From positions 1-64,000 of the forward strand of contig JACKHS010000019.1 in the NCBI GenBank assembly GCA_020638875.1: a stretch of 64,000 nt of DNA. The letters are read 5' to 3'. Positions 32,826 through 42,712 of this stretch are shown here, in pieces; position 1 is the stretch's first letter, and each line of letters opens with the position of its first letter. The notes under the pieces were generated by a model. It ran no database searches. It was given only the letters and a program-made list of their open reading frames with translations, and had not been told where the DNA came from. The DNA is from Planctomycetota bacterium. GTDB lineage: Bacteria; Planctomycetota; UBA1135; GCA-002686595. Position numbers and translations under genes: made by a program.

Positions 32826-35800
32826 ATGTCGCTCTCCCTGCTCTTCGCCGCGCTGTCGCCGTTCGTCCAAGACGCCTCCCTCGCCGCGCTCGAGGTGCCC
32901 GCGGGGCTCGAGGTCTCGCTCTGGGCCGAGTCGCCCCGGCTCTACAACCCCACCGCGATGGACGTCGACGCGTCCGGGCGCCTGTGGGTGACCGAGGCGG
33001 TCAACTACCGCAAGTGGGGCGGGCGCAACCCGGGCCTCGAGCACCCCGGCGGCGACCGCGTCGTCGTGCTCGAGGACACCGACGGCGACGGGCGCTGCGA
33101 TCGCTCGACGGTGTTCGCGCAGGACGCGGACCTCGTCGCGCCGCTCGGCATCCTCGTGCTCGGCGAGGGGCGCGTGCTCGTGTCGTGCTCGCCGAACGCG
33201 TGGCTCTACACCGACAGCGACGGCGACCTCGTGGCCGACCGACGCGAGGTCTTCCTCACCGGCTTCGGCGGCTTCGACCACGACCACGGGTTGCACTCCT
33301 TCGTCGCCGGGCCCGACGGGCGCTGGTACGCGGCGGCCGGCAACGCGGGGCCGCACATCGTGCAGGACCGCGACGGCTGGACGCTGCGCTCGGGCTCGAT
33401 CTACGTCGGCGGCGGGCCGCAGGTGGCCGACAACAAGCCGGGCCTCGTGAGCGACGACGGGCGCGTGTGGACCGGCGGCCTCGTGCTGCGCGTCGGTCCC
33501 GACGCGCGCGGCCTCGCGGTGCTCGCGCACGACTTCCGCAACGACTACGAGGTCGCGCTCGACTCCTTCGGCAACCTCTTCGTCAGCGACAACGACGACG
33601 ACGGCAACCAGAGCTGCCGCACCGCGTGGGTGATGGAGGGCGGCGACTACGGTTACTTCGCGGGCAACGGTTCGCGCACCTGGGGCGCCGACCGCCGGCC
33701 CGAGCAGCCCACGCCGCGCGCGCACTGGCACGCCGACGACCCGGGCGTGATGCCGTCCGGCACGATCAACGGCGCCGGCGGACCGACGGGCGTGTGCGTC
33801 TACGAGGGCGCGCTGCTCGCCGACTGGATCGACGGCGCCGTACTGAACGCCGACGCCGGCCGCAACGTCGTCTACGCGCACCGGCCGCGCGCGGTCGGCG
33901 CGGGCGTCGAGCTCGAGCCCGGCTGGCTCGTGCGCACGCGGCCCGGCGCGAGCGGCGAGCGCGCGAGCTGGTTCCGTCCCAGCGACGTGTGCGTCGGCAC
34001 CGACGGCGCGGTGTACGTCGCCGACTGGTACGACCCCGGCGTCGGGGGACACGGCATGGGCGACCGCGAGGCGTACGGCCGCATCCTGCGCATCGCGCCC
34101 GCGGGCGCGCCGACCGCGCCGGTGAAGCTCGACCCGCGCACGCCGCAAGGCGCCTTCCAGGCGCTGCGCTCGCCCGCGCCGAGCGTGCGCGCGCAGGGCG
34201 CGGCCGGCCTCCTGAACAACAAGGCCATCGGCCAGCGCCTGCTCACCGCCGCCGCCGCGCGCGACGCGGACCGCCGCGTGCGCGCGCGCGCGCTCTGGCT
34301 GCTCGCCGCGTACGGGCCGCGCTACCACGGCTACGTGGAGGGCGCGCTCTACGGCGACGACGTCGACCTGCGCATCACGGCGTTGCGCGCGCTACGCGCC
34401 GCGGACGCGGACACGTCGAAGCACTGGGCGCGGCTCGCGCAGGACCCGTCGCCGGCCGTGCGACGCGAGCTGCTCGTCACGCTGCGCGACGTGCCGCTCG
34501 AGGCGTGCGAGGACGCGCTGCTCGAGCTCGCCGCGCGCTACGACGGCGCGGACCGCACCTACCTCGAAGCCTTCGGCTACGCCGTCGACGGCGAGGTGGA
34601 CGAGCTCTTCCCGCTGCTGGCGGCCGACTTCGGCGACCCGCCGGCGCGCTGGGACGCGCGCTTCGCGGGGCTCGTCTGGCGCCTGCACCCCGCGGCCGCG
34701 GTGGAGGGGCTGAAGGCCCGCGCGATGACCGTCACCGTGCCGCTCGCCGAGCGCCGCCGCGCGCTCGACGCGCTGGCGTTCGTGAAGGACCGGAGCGCCG
34801 GCGAGGCCATGCTGGACCTCGCGCAGGTCGGCCCCGAGGACACGCGCGGCTACGCGCAGTGGTGGATCCGGAACCGCGACGCCAACGACTGGCGCGCGTA
34901 CAAGCTGCTCGATCAGCTCGGCCGCACCGATCTCTCCCACGCCGAGAAGCTCTGGGAGAGCGGCGTCATCACGGCCGGCGCGCGCTCGGTGTCGGTCGAC
35001 GTGCGCGGCGCGCAGCGCCTGTGGCTGGTGGCCGGCGAGGCGGGCGACGGCAACGGCCACGACTGGGCCGACTGGATCGAGCCCGAGCTCGTCGGCGACG
35101 CGGGCACGCTGCGGCTGACCGACATCGCCTGGACCGCGGCGAGCGCCGGCTGGGGCGCGCCGCACGTCAACGGCAACGCGCTCGGCGCGCCGCTCTCGGT
35201 CGAGGGCGTGACGCCCGGGTGGGGCCTCGGCACGCACGCGCGGTCGGTGATCGAGTACGCGCTGCCGCCGGGCTACCACACCTTCCGCTGCCGCGTCGCG
35301 CCGGACGACGGCGGCGTGACGCAGCCGGGCGCGAACACCTCGATCGCGTTCGAGGTCTACGCGCAGCGCGCGCGCGACCGCAGCGCGCTCCTGGCGCGCG
35401 AGCGCACGCTGCTCGACGAGCAGGCGTCGCCCGCGGCGCGCGCGGAGGCCGCCGCCTTCCTCGCCGCCGATGCGGAGGGCGGGCTCATGCTGATCCAGCA
35501 CGCGAAGGCCGGCGCGCTCACGCCCGAGCTCGAGCGCGCGGCCGCCGGCGCGATCTTCGCGAACCCCGACCTGGCCGTGCGCGCGCTCGCGAGCGAGGTG
35601 TTCCGGCGCCCGGGCGAGGAGACCGCGGCGCTGCCCAGCCTCGACGCGCTGCTCGCGCTCGAGGGCGACCCCGCGCGCGGCGCGCGGCTGTTCCGCAGCA
35701 CCGAAGCGCAGTGCTCGAGCTGTCACACCTACGCCGGCCTCGGCGGCGAGGTCGGCCCCGAGCTCACCGCGATCCACACGAAGTACGCGCCGCGCGAGCT

Positions 35801-36680
35801 CTTCGACGCGATCCTGAACCCCTCGGCCGCGATCGCCTTCGGCTACGACTCGTGGGTGCTGTCGGTGAAGGACATCGGGCTCCTCTCGGGCTTCGTCCTC
35901 GCGGACGGCGAGACGGTGGTGTTGAAGGACACCAGCGGCCTGCGCCACGTGATCCCCGCCGGCGACATCGAAGCGCGCACCAAGCAGGCGCTCTCGACCA
36001 TGCCGCAAGGCGTCGCGCTCGGCCTCGGCGCGCAAGGCATCGCCGACCTCGTCGCGTTCCTGGCGCAGGACCCCGCCGCGCAACCCGTGTACGGCCCGCC
36101 GGTGCGGCTGTTCGACGGCCAGGACCTCGCGGGCTGGACGTGGTACCTGTCGGAGGAGGGCGCCGACCCGGCCGCGACGTGGACGGTGAAGGACGGCGTG
36201 CTGCGCTGCGAGGGCCGACCGATCGGCTACCTGCGCACGGAGGAGGCGTACACGAACTTCACCCTGACGCTCGAGTGGCGCTTCGACCCCGCCGCGGGTC
36301 CGGGCAACTCGGGCGTGCTGCTGCGCATGATTGGCGAGGACAAGGTCTGGCCCAAGTCGATCGAGTGCCAGCTCCACCACCAGAACGCCGGCGACATCTG
36401 GAACATCGACAAGTTCCCGATGCGCGTCGACGAGGCGCGCACGAACGGGCGGCGCACGACCAAGCTCGCGCCGTCGTCGGAGAAGCCGCTCGGCGAGTGG
36501 AACCGCTACGAGATCACCATCGACCGCGGCGAGCTGAGGCTCGTCGTCAACGGGGTGCTGCAGAACACGGCGAGCTGGTGCGACGAGGTGCCGGGGTTCG
36601 TCTGCCTGCAGTCCGAGGGCGCGGTGATCGAGTTCCGCGACATCGTGCTGCAACCCATCGTCGGTCACGTGCCGCGCTGA
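32826..36680 (+). CDS. PVC-type mosaic: beta-propeller dehydrogenase, HEAT, NPCBM, cytochrome c, DUF1080
   Basis: A 1284-residue exported protein. Domains in order: signal peptide (MSLSLLFAALSPFVQDA); a sorbosone-dehydrogenase-like beta-propeller (about 20-430; AMDVDASGRLWVTEAVNYR, DGRWYAAAGNAGP); HEAT-like helices (about 430-650); an NPCBM-type carbohydrate-binding domain (about 713-860, starting VITAGARSVSVDVRGAQ); a cytochrome c domain with C963, C966 and H967 (CSSCH); and a C-terminal DUF1080 domain (about 1093-1280; LFDGQDLAGWTWYL, GPGNSGVLLRMIGED), now often annotated 3-keto-disaccharide hydrolase. The order fits a periplasmic enzyme for oxidized sugars. The substrate is not shown. ATG 32826 follows a TATCCT box. 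The stop lies 5 bp before the TauE-type gene. Confidence 0.88.
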   Translation: MSLSLLFAALSPFVQDASLAALEVPAGLEVSLWAESPRLYNPTAMDVDASGRLWVTEAVNYRKWGGRNPGLEHPGGDRVVVLEDTDGDGRCDRSTVFAQDADLVAPLGILVLGEGRVLVSCSPNAWLYTDSDGDLVADRREVFLTGFGGFDHDHGLHSFVAGPDGRWYAAAGNAGPHIVQDRDGWTLRSGSIYVGGGPQVADNKPGLVSDDGRVWTGGLVLRVGPDARGLAVLAHDFRNDYEVALDSFGNLFVSDNDDDGNQSCRTAWVMEGGDYGYFAGNGSRTWGADRRPEQPTPRAHWHADDPGVMPSGTINGAGGPTGVCVYEGALLADWIDGAVLNADAGRNVVYAHRPRAVGAGVELEPGWLVRTRPGASGERASWFRPSDVCVGTDGAVYVADWYDPGVGGHGMGDREAYGRILRIAPAGAPTAPVKLDPRTPQGAFQALRSPAPSVRAQGAAGLLNNKAIGQRLLTAAAARDADRRVRARALWLLAAYGPRYHGYVEGALYGDDVDLRITALRALRAADADTSKHWARLAQDPSPAVRRELLVTLRDVPLEACEDALLELAARYDGADRTYLEAFGYAVDGEVDELFPLLAADFGDPPARWDARFAGLVWRLHPAAAVEGLKARAMTVTVPLAERRRALDALAFVKDRSAGEAMLDLAQVGPEDTRGYAQWWIRNRDANDWRAYKLLDQLGRTDLSHAEKLWESGVITAGARSVSVDVRGAQRLWLVAGEAGDGNGHDWADWIEPELVGDAGTLRLTDIAWTAASAGWGAPHVNGNALGAPLSVEGVTPGWGLGTHARSVIEYALPPGYHTFRCRVAPDDGGVTQPGANTSIAFEVYAQRARDRSALLARERTLLDEQASPAARAEAAAFLAADAEGGLMLIQHAKAGALTPELERAAAGAIFANPDLAVRALASEVFRRPGEETAALPSLDALLALEGDPARGARLFRSTEAQCSSCHTYAGLGGEVGPELTAIHTKYAPRELFDAILNPSAAIAFGYDSWVLSVKDIGLLSGFVLADGETVVLKDTSGLRHVIPAGDIEARTKQALSTMPQGVALGLGAQGIADLVAFLAQDPAAQPVYGPPVRLFDGQDLAGWTWYLSEEGADPAATWTVKDGVLRCEGRPIGYLRTEEAYTNFTLTLEWRFDPAAGPGNSGVLLRMIGEDKVWPKSIECQLHHQNAGDIWNIDKFPMRVDEARTNGRRTTKLAPSSEKPLGEWNRYEITIDRGELRLVVNGVLQNTASWCDEVPGFVCLQSEGAVIEFRDIVLQPIVGHVPR

Positions 36681-36684
36681 CGGC

Positions 36685-37431
36685 GTGACGCCCGAGGTCG
36701 GCTGGATGGCCGCCGCGCTGCTCGTGGCGGGCTTCGTGCAGGGCACGGTGGGCTTCGGCTTCGGGATGATCTCGATGGCCGTGCTGCCGCACCTGTTCGG
36801 CGTGCGCGCGAGCGTGCCGGTCGTGTCGCTCTTGGGCCTGGTGATGTGCCTCGGCGTGTGGTGGCGCTGGCGCGCGGCGTTCGTGCCGCGCGCCGTGGTC
36901 GCGCCGCTCGTCGGCAGCGTCGTCGGTGCCCCGCTCGGCGCGTACTTCCTCGCCTCGATCGCGCGCGGGCTCGCGCTCGGCCTGCTCGGCGCGGTGATGC
37001 TCGCCGTGGCGCTGCCCTCGCTCCTCGCGGCGGCGCGCGGCGCGGACGGGCGTGTGCGGCGGCTCGAGGGCGTGCGCCGCTACGGCTTCCCGATCGGCGT
37101 CGTGAGCGGGCTCTTCGGCGGCGCGTTCAACTCCGGCGGCCCGCCGGTGATCCTCTACGGTCAAGCGAGCGGCTGGGCGCCGGCGGCGTTCCGCTCGCAA
37201 CTCCAGGCGATCTTCTTCTGCTCGTCGCTGGCGCAGCTCGCGATGCTCGGCGCGCGCGGCGTGGCGACGCGCGAGTCGCTCGAGCTCGCCGGCCTCGGCC
37301 TGCCCGCGGTGCTCGTCGGCCTGACGCTCGGCGGCCGCTGCGCCGAGCGCCTGGACACGCGCGCGTTCCGCGTCACGGTCTGGGCGCTGCTCGCGGCGCT
37401 CGGGCTGAACTTCGTGCGGCAGGCGCTGTGA
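36685..37431 (+). CDS. TauE/SafE-family membrane permease
   Basis: A 248-residue membrane protein with about eight transmembrane segments. Hallmarks are the repeated FVQGTVGFGFGMISMAVLP near residue 17 and SGLFGGAFNSGGPPVILYG near residue 137, the two half-repeat motifs of the sulfite-exporter/TauE-SafE family. Members move sulfite, taurine-derived or other organic anions; the direction and substrate are unknown here. GTG 36685 follows the mosaic gene stop by 4 bp, so it is part of the same transcript. Convergent with the rhomboid gene, whose stop is 1 bp away. Confidence 0.8.
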   Translation: MTPEVGWMAAALLVAGFVQGTVGFGFGMISMAVLPHLFGVRASVPVVSLLGLVMCLGVWWRWRAAFVPRAVVAPLVGSVVGAPLGAYFLASIARGLALGLLGAVMLAVALPSLLAAARGADGRVRRLEGVRRYGFPIGVVSGLFGGAFNSGGPPVILYGQASGWAPAAFRSQLQAIFFCSSLAQLAMLGARGVATRESLELAGLGLPAVLVGLTLGGRCAERLDTRAFRVTVWALLAALGLNFVRQAL

Positions 37432-37432
37432 G

Positions 37433-38440
37433 TCAGCGGCCGAGGCGCGCGTCGCAGGCGGCCGCGAGCTCGTTCACGCCCGGCTCGTCGGCGTGGAGCT
37501 CGCGCGCGCGGCGCGCATCGGCGAGCGCGCCCTCGAGCTCGTCGAGCTGCAGCCGCGCGAAGCCGCGGATGTAGTAGACGCGCGCCAGCATGGGCGGCGT
37601 GTCGGCGCCGCGATCGAACCTGGCGAGCACCTCGTCGCACCGGGGCTCGAGCTCGCTCCACGCCTTCCGCTCGGCCAGCTCGTCCAGCGCGTCCAGCTCG
37701 GCCTGGAACGCGCGCACGCCGCCCTGGTCGGCCCACGCGCGCTCTACGAGTGCGAGCTCGTGCTGGCCGGTCCACTCCAGCAGCGGCTGGCGCCCGACCG
37801 CGCCGGCCGCGAGGCACGCGGCGACGAAGCCGCCGTACAGGCCCAACCGCAGGTTGCGCGCGCGCGCCGGCGCGAACCCCGCCCACGCCGCGACCCAGCC
37901 CAGCGCGCAGCCCACGCCGTGCGCCGTGTTGCCGATGTTCAAGAGCCCCAGGCGCGTGGCGACGAGGCACAGGAAGAACCAGCCGACCAGCGTGCGGATC
38001 GTCGCGGCCGGCAGCAGCCCGCGGTACGCGTCGACGCGCGTGTTCGCGTACCACGTCAGCCCGAACAGGCCGTACAGCACGCCCGACAGGCCGACGCCGC
38101 CGAAGCCGACCGCGAACTCCGCCGCGCCCGAGCCCGCCGCGAGCGTCACGAGCAGCAGCACGTAGCGCAGCGGCGGCATGCGCGTCTCGACCGCGAGGCC
38201 GATCTGCGCGAAGAACATCAGGTTGAAGAGGATGTGGATCGCGTTGACGTGCGCGAGCGTCGAGGTCAGCAGGCGCCAGGGCTGCGCGCCGAACGCGGCC
38301 GGCGTCATCACGACGAACTCGGCCTGCGGCGTGTACCAGAACACCGCGGTCGTGACGATCGCGAGCACGCACGTCGCGAGCGTGATCGGGGCGTAGCGCA
38401 GCAGCAAGAGCGGCAGCGACGGGTGTTCGGGGTCGCGCAC
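37433..38440 (-). CDS. Rhomboid-family intramembrane serine protease with soluble C-terminus
   Basis: A 335-residue protein. The core has six transmembrane helices, with the catalytic Ser119 in GVGLSGVLYGLFG and His174 in NIGNTAHGVG; HILFN (about 69-73) provides the oxyanion residues. Rhomboids cleave substrates within membranes. The C-terminal 110 residues are charged and helical, TPR-like (LELDELEGALADARRARE-like pattern), an extension not found in the smallest bacterial members. Start GTG 38440 lies 3 bp after the propeller gene stop, so the gene is cotranscribed with the cytochrome genes. Partners are not evident. Confidence 0.85.
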   Translation of the reverse strand: MRDPEHPSLPLLLLRYAPITLATCVLAIVTTAVFWYTPQAEFVVMTPAAFGAQPWRLLTSTLAHVNAIHILFNLMFFAQIGLAVETRMPPLRYVLLLVTLAAGSGAAEFAVGFGGVGLSGVLYGLFGLTWYANTRVDAYRGLLPAATIRTLVGWFFLCLVATRLGLLNIGNTAHGVGCALGWVAAWAGFAPARARNLRLGLYGGFVAACLAAGAVGRQPLLEWTGQHELALVERAWADQGGVRAFQAELDALDELAERKAWSELEPRCDEVLARFDRGADTPPMLARVYYIRGFARLQLDELEGALADARRARELHADEPGVNELAAACDARLGR

Positions 38441-38443
38441 GGG

Positions 38444-39892
38444 CTACTCCGCCAGCTCGATCAGCGTGTAGTACGCCTCGGGGTGCAACAGCGGCAGCCC
38501 CGCGGCCGAGCGCAGCCCGTCGGCGTGCAGCTCGTGCACGTAGCCCGCGCGCAGCCCGTCGACGGCGAGCCGCACGCGCGAACCGTCCTCGCTGACCGTG
38601 GCGGCGCTGACCTCGAGCGCCCGCGTGTCCGTCTCGGGGCTGCCGTACGTGCTGTGCAGCAGGTAGGTGTAGCTCGTGAGCCGGTACGCCGCCGGATCGC
38701 TCGCGCGCGCGCGATCCACCGGCTGCGTCAGCTCGAGCTCGAAGCCGCCCGGCACCGCGCTCATCGCGTGCACCTCGAAGGGCACCACGCCGCTCCACGT
38801 GAGGCGCTCGAGACCCTCGGTCTTGTTGCCCTTCGAGCCCCAGCCGCGGTTCGTCTCGCCGACGAAGAGCGAGTGGTCCGCGCCCCACGCGAGCCGCAGC
38901 GCGCCGCACTGCAAGCCCTCGCGGAACGGGTAGCACGCGCCCTGCCAGCGGCCCTTCACGCGCTCGAGCGTCACGCGCATGACCGAGGCGTGGTGCTGGT
39001 CGGCGACGAAGAGCTGGCCGGCGAAGGGTCCGAACGCGCCGCCGGTGGTGTCCCACACCATGCCGGCCGGCGACTGCCCCATCTTGTCGTACGGGAACCA
39101 GACCGCCGGCAGCTTGAAGCTCGGCCAGCGCTCGGCGACCGCGGGCATCGGCATGCCGTCCGGCGGCGGCTTCGGCACCGGGTAGGTCCACTCGGGCAGG
39201 TCGCACGACGCGATGCCCCACGGGTGGCCGTGGAAGTCGCCCGGCTCGAGGTGCGCGAGCTTGGACGCGCCGCACCACTCGCCCTGGTTGTCGGTGTAGA
39301 AGACGTCGCCCCACGGCGCGACCTCGACGCCCGCCGGCGAGCGCAAGCCCGCGCACACCGGCGTCCACGCGCCGTCGGGCGTGATCTTCAGCGCGAAGCC
39401 GCGCCACGCGACGCGGCCGAAGGGCTCGTCGCCGAAGGGCTTGTTCAGCGTGATCCACAGGTTGCCGTCGTGGTCGACGCGCGGCCCGAAGTCGTACTCG
39501 TGGTAGTTGCCGCTGATGCGCCACGCGTCGCAGACCGTCTCGAGCTCGTCCATGCGATCGTCGCCGTCGGTGTCGCGCATGCGCGACAGCTCGCCGCGCT
39601 GCGTGACCCAGATCCAGCCGGCGTGCTCGAGCAGGCCGAGCGGCTCCTGCAGGCCGTCCGCGTAGCGCGTGTAGCGCACGCCCTCGCCGTCGGGCGCGTA
39701 GGCGCCGTCGAGCACGAAGACCTCGCCGCGGCGCGTCGCGACCATGGGGCGGCCGTCGGCGAGCACCGCGAGGCCGCTGACCTCGAGCACCACGTCGTCG
39801 GGCACGGCGAGCGTGACGACCGGGTAGACGTCGGCCTCGCGCGGCGCCTGCGCTTGCGCCGCGAGCGCGGCGAGGAGCGGGAGGATCACCAT
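38444..39892 (-). CDS. Secreted beta-propeller protein (PVC-type dehydrogenase-like)
   Basis: A 482-residue exported protein with signal peptide MVILPLLAALAAQAQA. Repeated blades (SGLAVLADGRPMVATRRGE, GLLEHAGWIWVTQRGEL, ITPDGAWTPVCAGLRSPAG, KMGQSPAGMVWDTTGGAFG) form a six-bladed propeller like sorbosone/glucose dehydrogenases. The ending is a separate beta domain. No PQQ-binding motif was verified. The start overlaps the stop of the five-haem gene (7 bases, 39886-39892), so both are translated from one message, and the propeller probably donates electrons to the cytochrome. This is inference from order and overlap. Confidence 0.82.
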   Translation of the reverse strand: MVILPLLAALAAQAQAPREADVYPVVTLAVPDDVVLEVSGLAVLADGRPMVATRRGEVFVLDGAYAPDGEGVRYTRYADGLQEPLGLLEHAGWIWVTQRGELSRMRDTDGDDRMDELETVCDAWRISGNYHEYDFGPRVDHDGNLWITLNKPFGDEPFGRVAWRGFALKITPDGAWTPVCAGLRSPAGVEVAPWGDVFYTDNQGEWCGASKLAHLEPGDFHGHPWGIASCDLPEWTYPVPKPPPDGMPMPAVAERWPSFKLPAVWFPYDKMGQSPAGMVWDTTGGAFGPFAGQLFVADQHHASVMRVTLERVKGRWQGACYPFREGLQCGALRLAWGADHSLFVGETNRGWGSKGNKTEGLERLTWSGVVPFEVHAMSAVPGGFELELTQPVDRARASDPAAYRLTSYTYLLHSTYGSPETDTRALEVSAATVSEDGSRVRLAVDGLRAGYVHELHADGLRSAAGLPLLHPEAYYTLIELAE

Positions 39893-42549
39893 GAGAGCAG
39901 CTCCGTGAGCTCGGCGACGCTGCCCTCGCCGGCGGGGTCGGGGTGGAAGACGACGCGCTGCCGTGCGCCGTTCGTGCCGCGGAACCACAGGTCGTCGAGC
40001 GGCGCGGGCGCACGCAGCGCGAGGCGGCGCTCGAGCGCGACGCGCTCGCCGTCGAGGACCGGCACGAGGTGCTCCTCGATCTCGACCGCGCCCAGCGTGT
40101 AGCGCCAGATCGGCCGGTGCGCGGCGTCGGTGCGGCGGCCGCGCGCGTGCAGCGGCGAGCGCCGCGCGACCACGTCGGGCCACGGTGCGTCGCCGCGCGC
40201 GAGGCGCGCGAAGGGCGGCCCCGTGGGCAAGGTGAGCACGTCGTCACTGCCGGGGCGTTCGAGCTGGCCGGCGCGGCCCTCCCACGTGCCGCGTGCGTTG
40301 AAGAAGCGCCCGCGCCACACGAACGCGAGGCGCGAGTCCTCGACGTCGAAGGCGTAGTGCACGTTCTCCGGCAGCCCGACCGCGACGGTGCGCGGGCTGA
40401 CGCCGTCCATGAACACGCCGGCGAGCAGCGGCCCGTCCTCCGGCACGAGCTCGTACGCGCTGTCGGGCGTCACGAGGCCGTGCGGCAGCGGCATCGCCGC
40501 GCCCTGCGAGAGGTAGACCCACAGCGCGTCGATCTGCGCGTCCTTGTCGCCGCCGAGCACGTCCTTCACCGGGCTCTCGCCGTCGATCCAGAAGCCCGGC
40601 ATGCGCGTGTTCATGTTGATCGCGCCCGGCTCGCGCAGGAGCTCGCGGAACCACGGGTACTGCACGCGCTCGTGCACGGTCGCGAGGTCGACGGCGGGGA
40701 TGCCGAGCGACGGATAGCCCGCGAACCAGTGGCACTGGATGCAGCCGAAGCCCTGCGTGCCCGCGAGGCGTTGGCCGTCGCGCGCGAGCTCGGGGTCGAA
40801 GCTCGGCGGCGCGGGCGGGTCGGCCGGCGCGTCGGCGGCGGCGAGCGCCTCGACGAGACCGTCGAGCGCGTCCGGGCCGAAGTGCGGCATGCGCGCATAG
40901 AGATACGGTCGCACGCGCTCGCCCTCGAACAGCACGCGCCGCAGCGCGCCCTCGGTGAGCTTCGCGCCCACGCCGTCGAGGTGCGGCGGCACGCGCCCCT
41001 CCTCGCCGAGGTCGATGTCCTCGTCGGCGAAGAAGTAGGCCAGGCGCGCGGCCGAGGGACCGCCGACGTCGGCGCGCACGTGACACGCGTTGCAGCGCGC
41101 GCCCCGCAAGGTGAGCGCCGCGTCCTCGGCCGGCGACGGCTCGCGCGGCGGCGCGGGGTGCGCGAGGGCCGCGCGCAGGTCCGCGAGCTGCGCCTGCGAG
41201 AGGCCGTAGTGCGGGACGCCCGCGACGGGCTCGTCGGCGAGGCACCCCGTCGGGTGCGCCGCGTCGAACTCCGCGTACGGACGCGGCGCGGTCGGGCGCA
41301 GGTCGTGGCACCCCGCGCAGCCGAGCTTCGCGAAGGCGCCTTCGCCGCGCTGAGCGCGCGCCGGATCGAGCGCGAAGGGCGCGTCCGGCGGCGCGAGCGC
41401 CCAGGCGCGGTGCCGGCCGTCGTCACCGCGCAGCCGCCGCTCGGCGAAGCCGGGCCCCGACCACCACGCCTCGAAGACCTCCTCGCCGGCGCGCTCGTCG
41501 TAGGTGATGCGCAGCGCGTGCTCCCCGGCGTCGAGCTCGACCGTGCCGCGCGCCTCGCGCGCCGCGTGGTCGCCCGAGTTGTCGACCACGAGCGCGCCGT
41601 CGATCCACACGGTCGTGCCGTCGTCCGAGCGCGTGCGGAACGCGTAGCGGCCGGCCTCGCGGATCGGCAGGCGGCCCTCGAACACGACCGCGAAGCGATC
41701 CTCGCGGTGCGCGGGCAGCGCGAGCTCGTCGCGCACGACGCCGGTGCGCGCCGGCGTCAGGCCCGCGAACTCCGGCGCGTACGGGCCGGGGTCGACCTCG
41801 TAGTAGCTCCAGCGCAGCCCGGGCGTCGCGACGTCGAGCGCCTCGGGCGCGATCTGCGCGCGCAAGAGGTACGCGGCGATCGCCTCGGCCTCGCCGACCG
41901 TGAGGTCGAGCGCGGGCATGCGCCCCGAGCGGCGCGTCGCCAGCGGGTCGCGCAGGAAGGCGGCGAGCTCGGCGACGTTCGTCTTCTCCGCGAGGTCGAG
42001 CAGCTCGAGGTCCGGCGCGCCCTCGCTCGCCGGCGGCTGCCAGTCGCGCGCGAGGTCGAGCGGCTCGTAGAGCGCCTCGAGCGGCTCCTCGGGCCCGTGG
42101 CACGCGACGCAGCCGACCTCGTGGTAGAGCTGGCGCCCCTCGTCGAGCAGCTCCGCGGTCGCGCCGAAGGGCGCGCGCGCGAACGGCCCGCCGCGGCTCG
42201 CGAGGTAGTGCACGAGGTCCTCGACGAGCTCCGCGCGCTCCGCCTCGGCGAGGCCCGCGAGCACGTCGGGCATGCGCGTGCCCGGCCGCACGTGCAGCGG
42301 ATCGGCGAGGTAGCGCCGCAGGTACGCGGGGCTGCGCTGCGCGCCGACGCGCTCGAGCGACGGCGCGGCGACCACGGCGGCGGGCCGCGCGGCCCCGGGG
42401 AAGGGCTCGTGACAGCGCGCGCAGCCGAGCTCGGCGTGCATCAGCTCGCCGGGCAGGATCAGCGCGGACTCGGGCGGCGTCGGCGGCTCGTCCTGCGCGC
42501 GGCCGCCGAGCAGCGCGGCGAGGACGAGGAGCGGCGTGGGGTCAGGCAT
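39886..42549 (-). CDS. Five-haem cytochrome c protein with internal PA14 domain
   Basis: An 887-residue exported protein (signal peptide MPDPTPLLVLAALLGGRAQ). It has five CxxCH sites: C43/C46 (CARCH), C147/C150 (CVACH), about C410 (CAGCH), about C486 (CNACH) and about C602 (CIQCH). Between the second and third lies a PA14 carbohydrate-binding-type domain (about 245-380; FRTRSDDGTTVWIDGALV, then AGEHALRITYDERAGEEVF). The last 200 residues are beta-rich without haem. ATG 42549 was chosen because a signal peptide follows directly; another ATG at 42576 is in frame. The combination suggests electron transfer from a substrate-bound surface enzyme. It begins the unit 42549-37433. Confidence 0.85.
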   Translation of the reverse strand: MPDPTPLLVLAALLGGRAQDEPPTPPESALILPGELMHAELGCARCHEPFPGAARPAAVVAAPSLERVGAQRSPAYLRRYLADPLHVRPGTRMPDVLAGLAEAERAELVEDLVHYLASRGGPFARAPFGATAELLDEGRQLYHEVGCVACHGPEEPLEALYEPLDLARDWQPPASEGAPDLELLDLAEKTNVAELAAFLRDPLATRRSGRMPALDLTVGEAEAIAAYLLRAQIAPEALDVATPGLRWSYYEVDPGPYAPEFAGLTPARTGVVRDELALPAHREDRFAVVFEGRLPIREAGRYAFRTRSDDGTTVWIDGALVVDNSGDHAAREARGTVELDAGEHALRITYDERAGEEVFEAWWSGPGFAERRLRGDDGRHRAWALAPPDAPFALDPARAQRGEGAFAKLGCAGCHDLRPTAPRPYAEFDAAHPTGCLADEPVAGVPHYGLSQAQLADLRAALAHPAPPREPSPAEDAALTLRGARCNACHVRADVGGPSAARLAYFFADEDIDLGEEGRVPPHLDGVGAKLTEGALRRVLFEGERVRPYLYARMPHFGPDALDGLVEALAAADAPADPPAPPSFDPELARDGQRLAGTQGFGCIQCHWFAGYPSLGIPAVDLATVHERVQYPWFRELLREPGAINMNTRMPGFWIDGESPVKDVLGGDKDAQIDALWVYLSQGAAMPLPHGLVTPDSAYELVPEDGPLLAGVFMDGVSPRTVAVGLPENVHYAFDVEDSRLAFVWRGRFFNARGTWEGRAGQLERPGSDDVLTLPTGPPFARLARGDAPWPDVVARRSPLHARGRRTDAAHRPIWRYTLGAVEIEEHLVPVLDGERVALERRLALRAPAPLDDLWFRGTNGARQRVVFHPDPAGEGSVAELTELLSW

Positions 42550-42712
42550 GGGCGGTGGGCGCGCGAGCGGGCCCACAGCCTAGCCCGCTGAGGCCGCGCT
42601 GCGCAGGCCAGGGCGACATCCTGCGCTCCGCTGCGGCCCCGGAGCGCCGCGCCGCAGTCACCGCTTCGCCCGCGCCTCCAGACCCCGCACCGCGGCGGAG
42701 GCCGTCTGCGCC

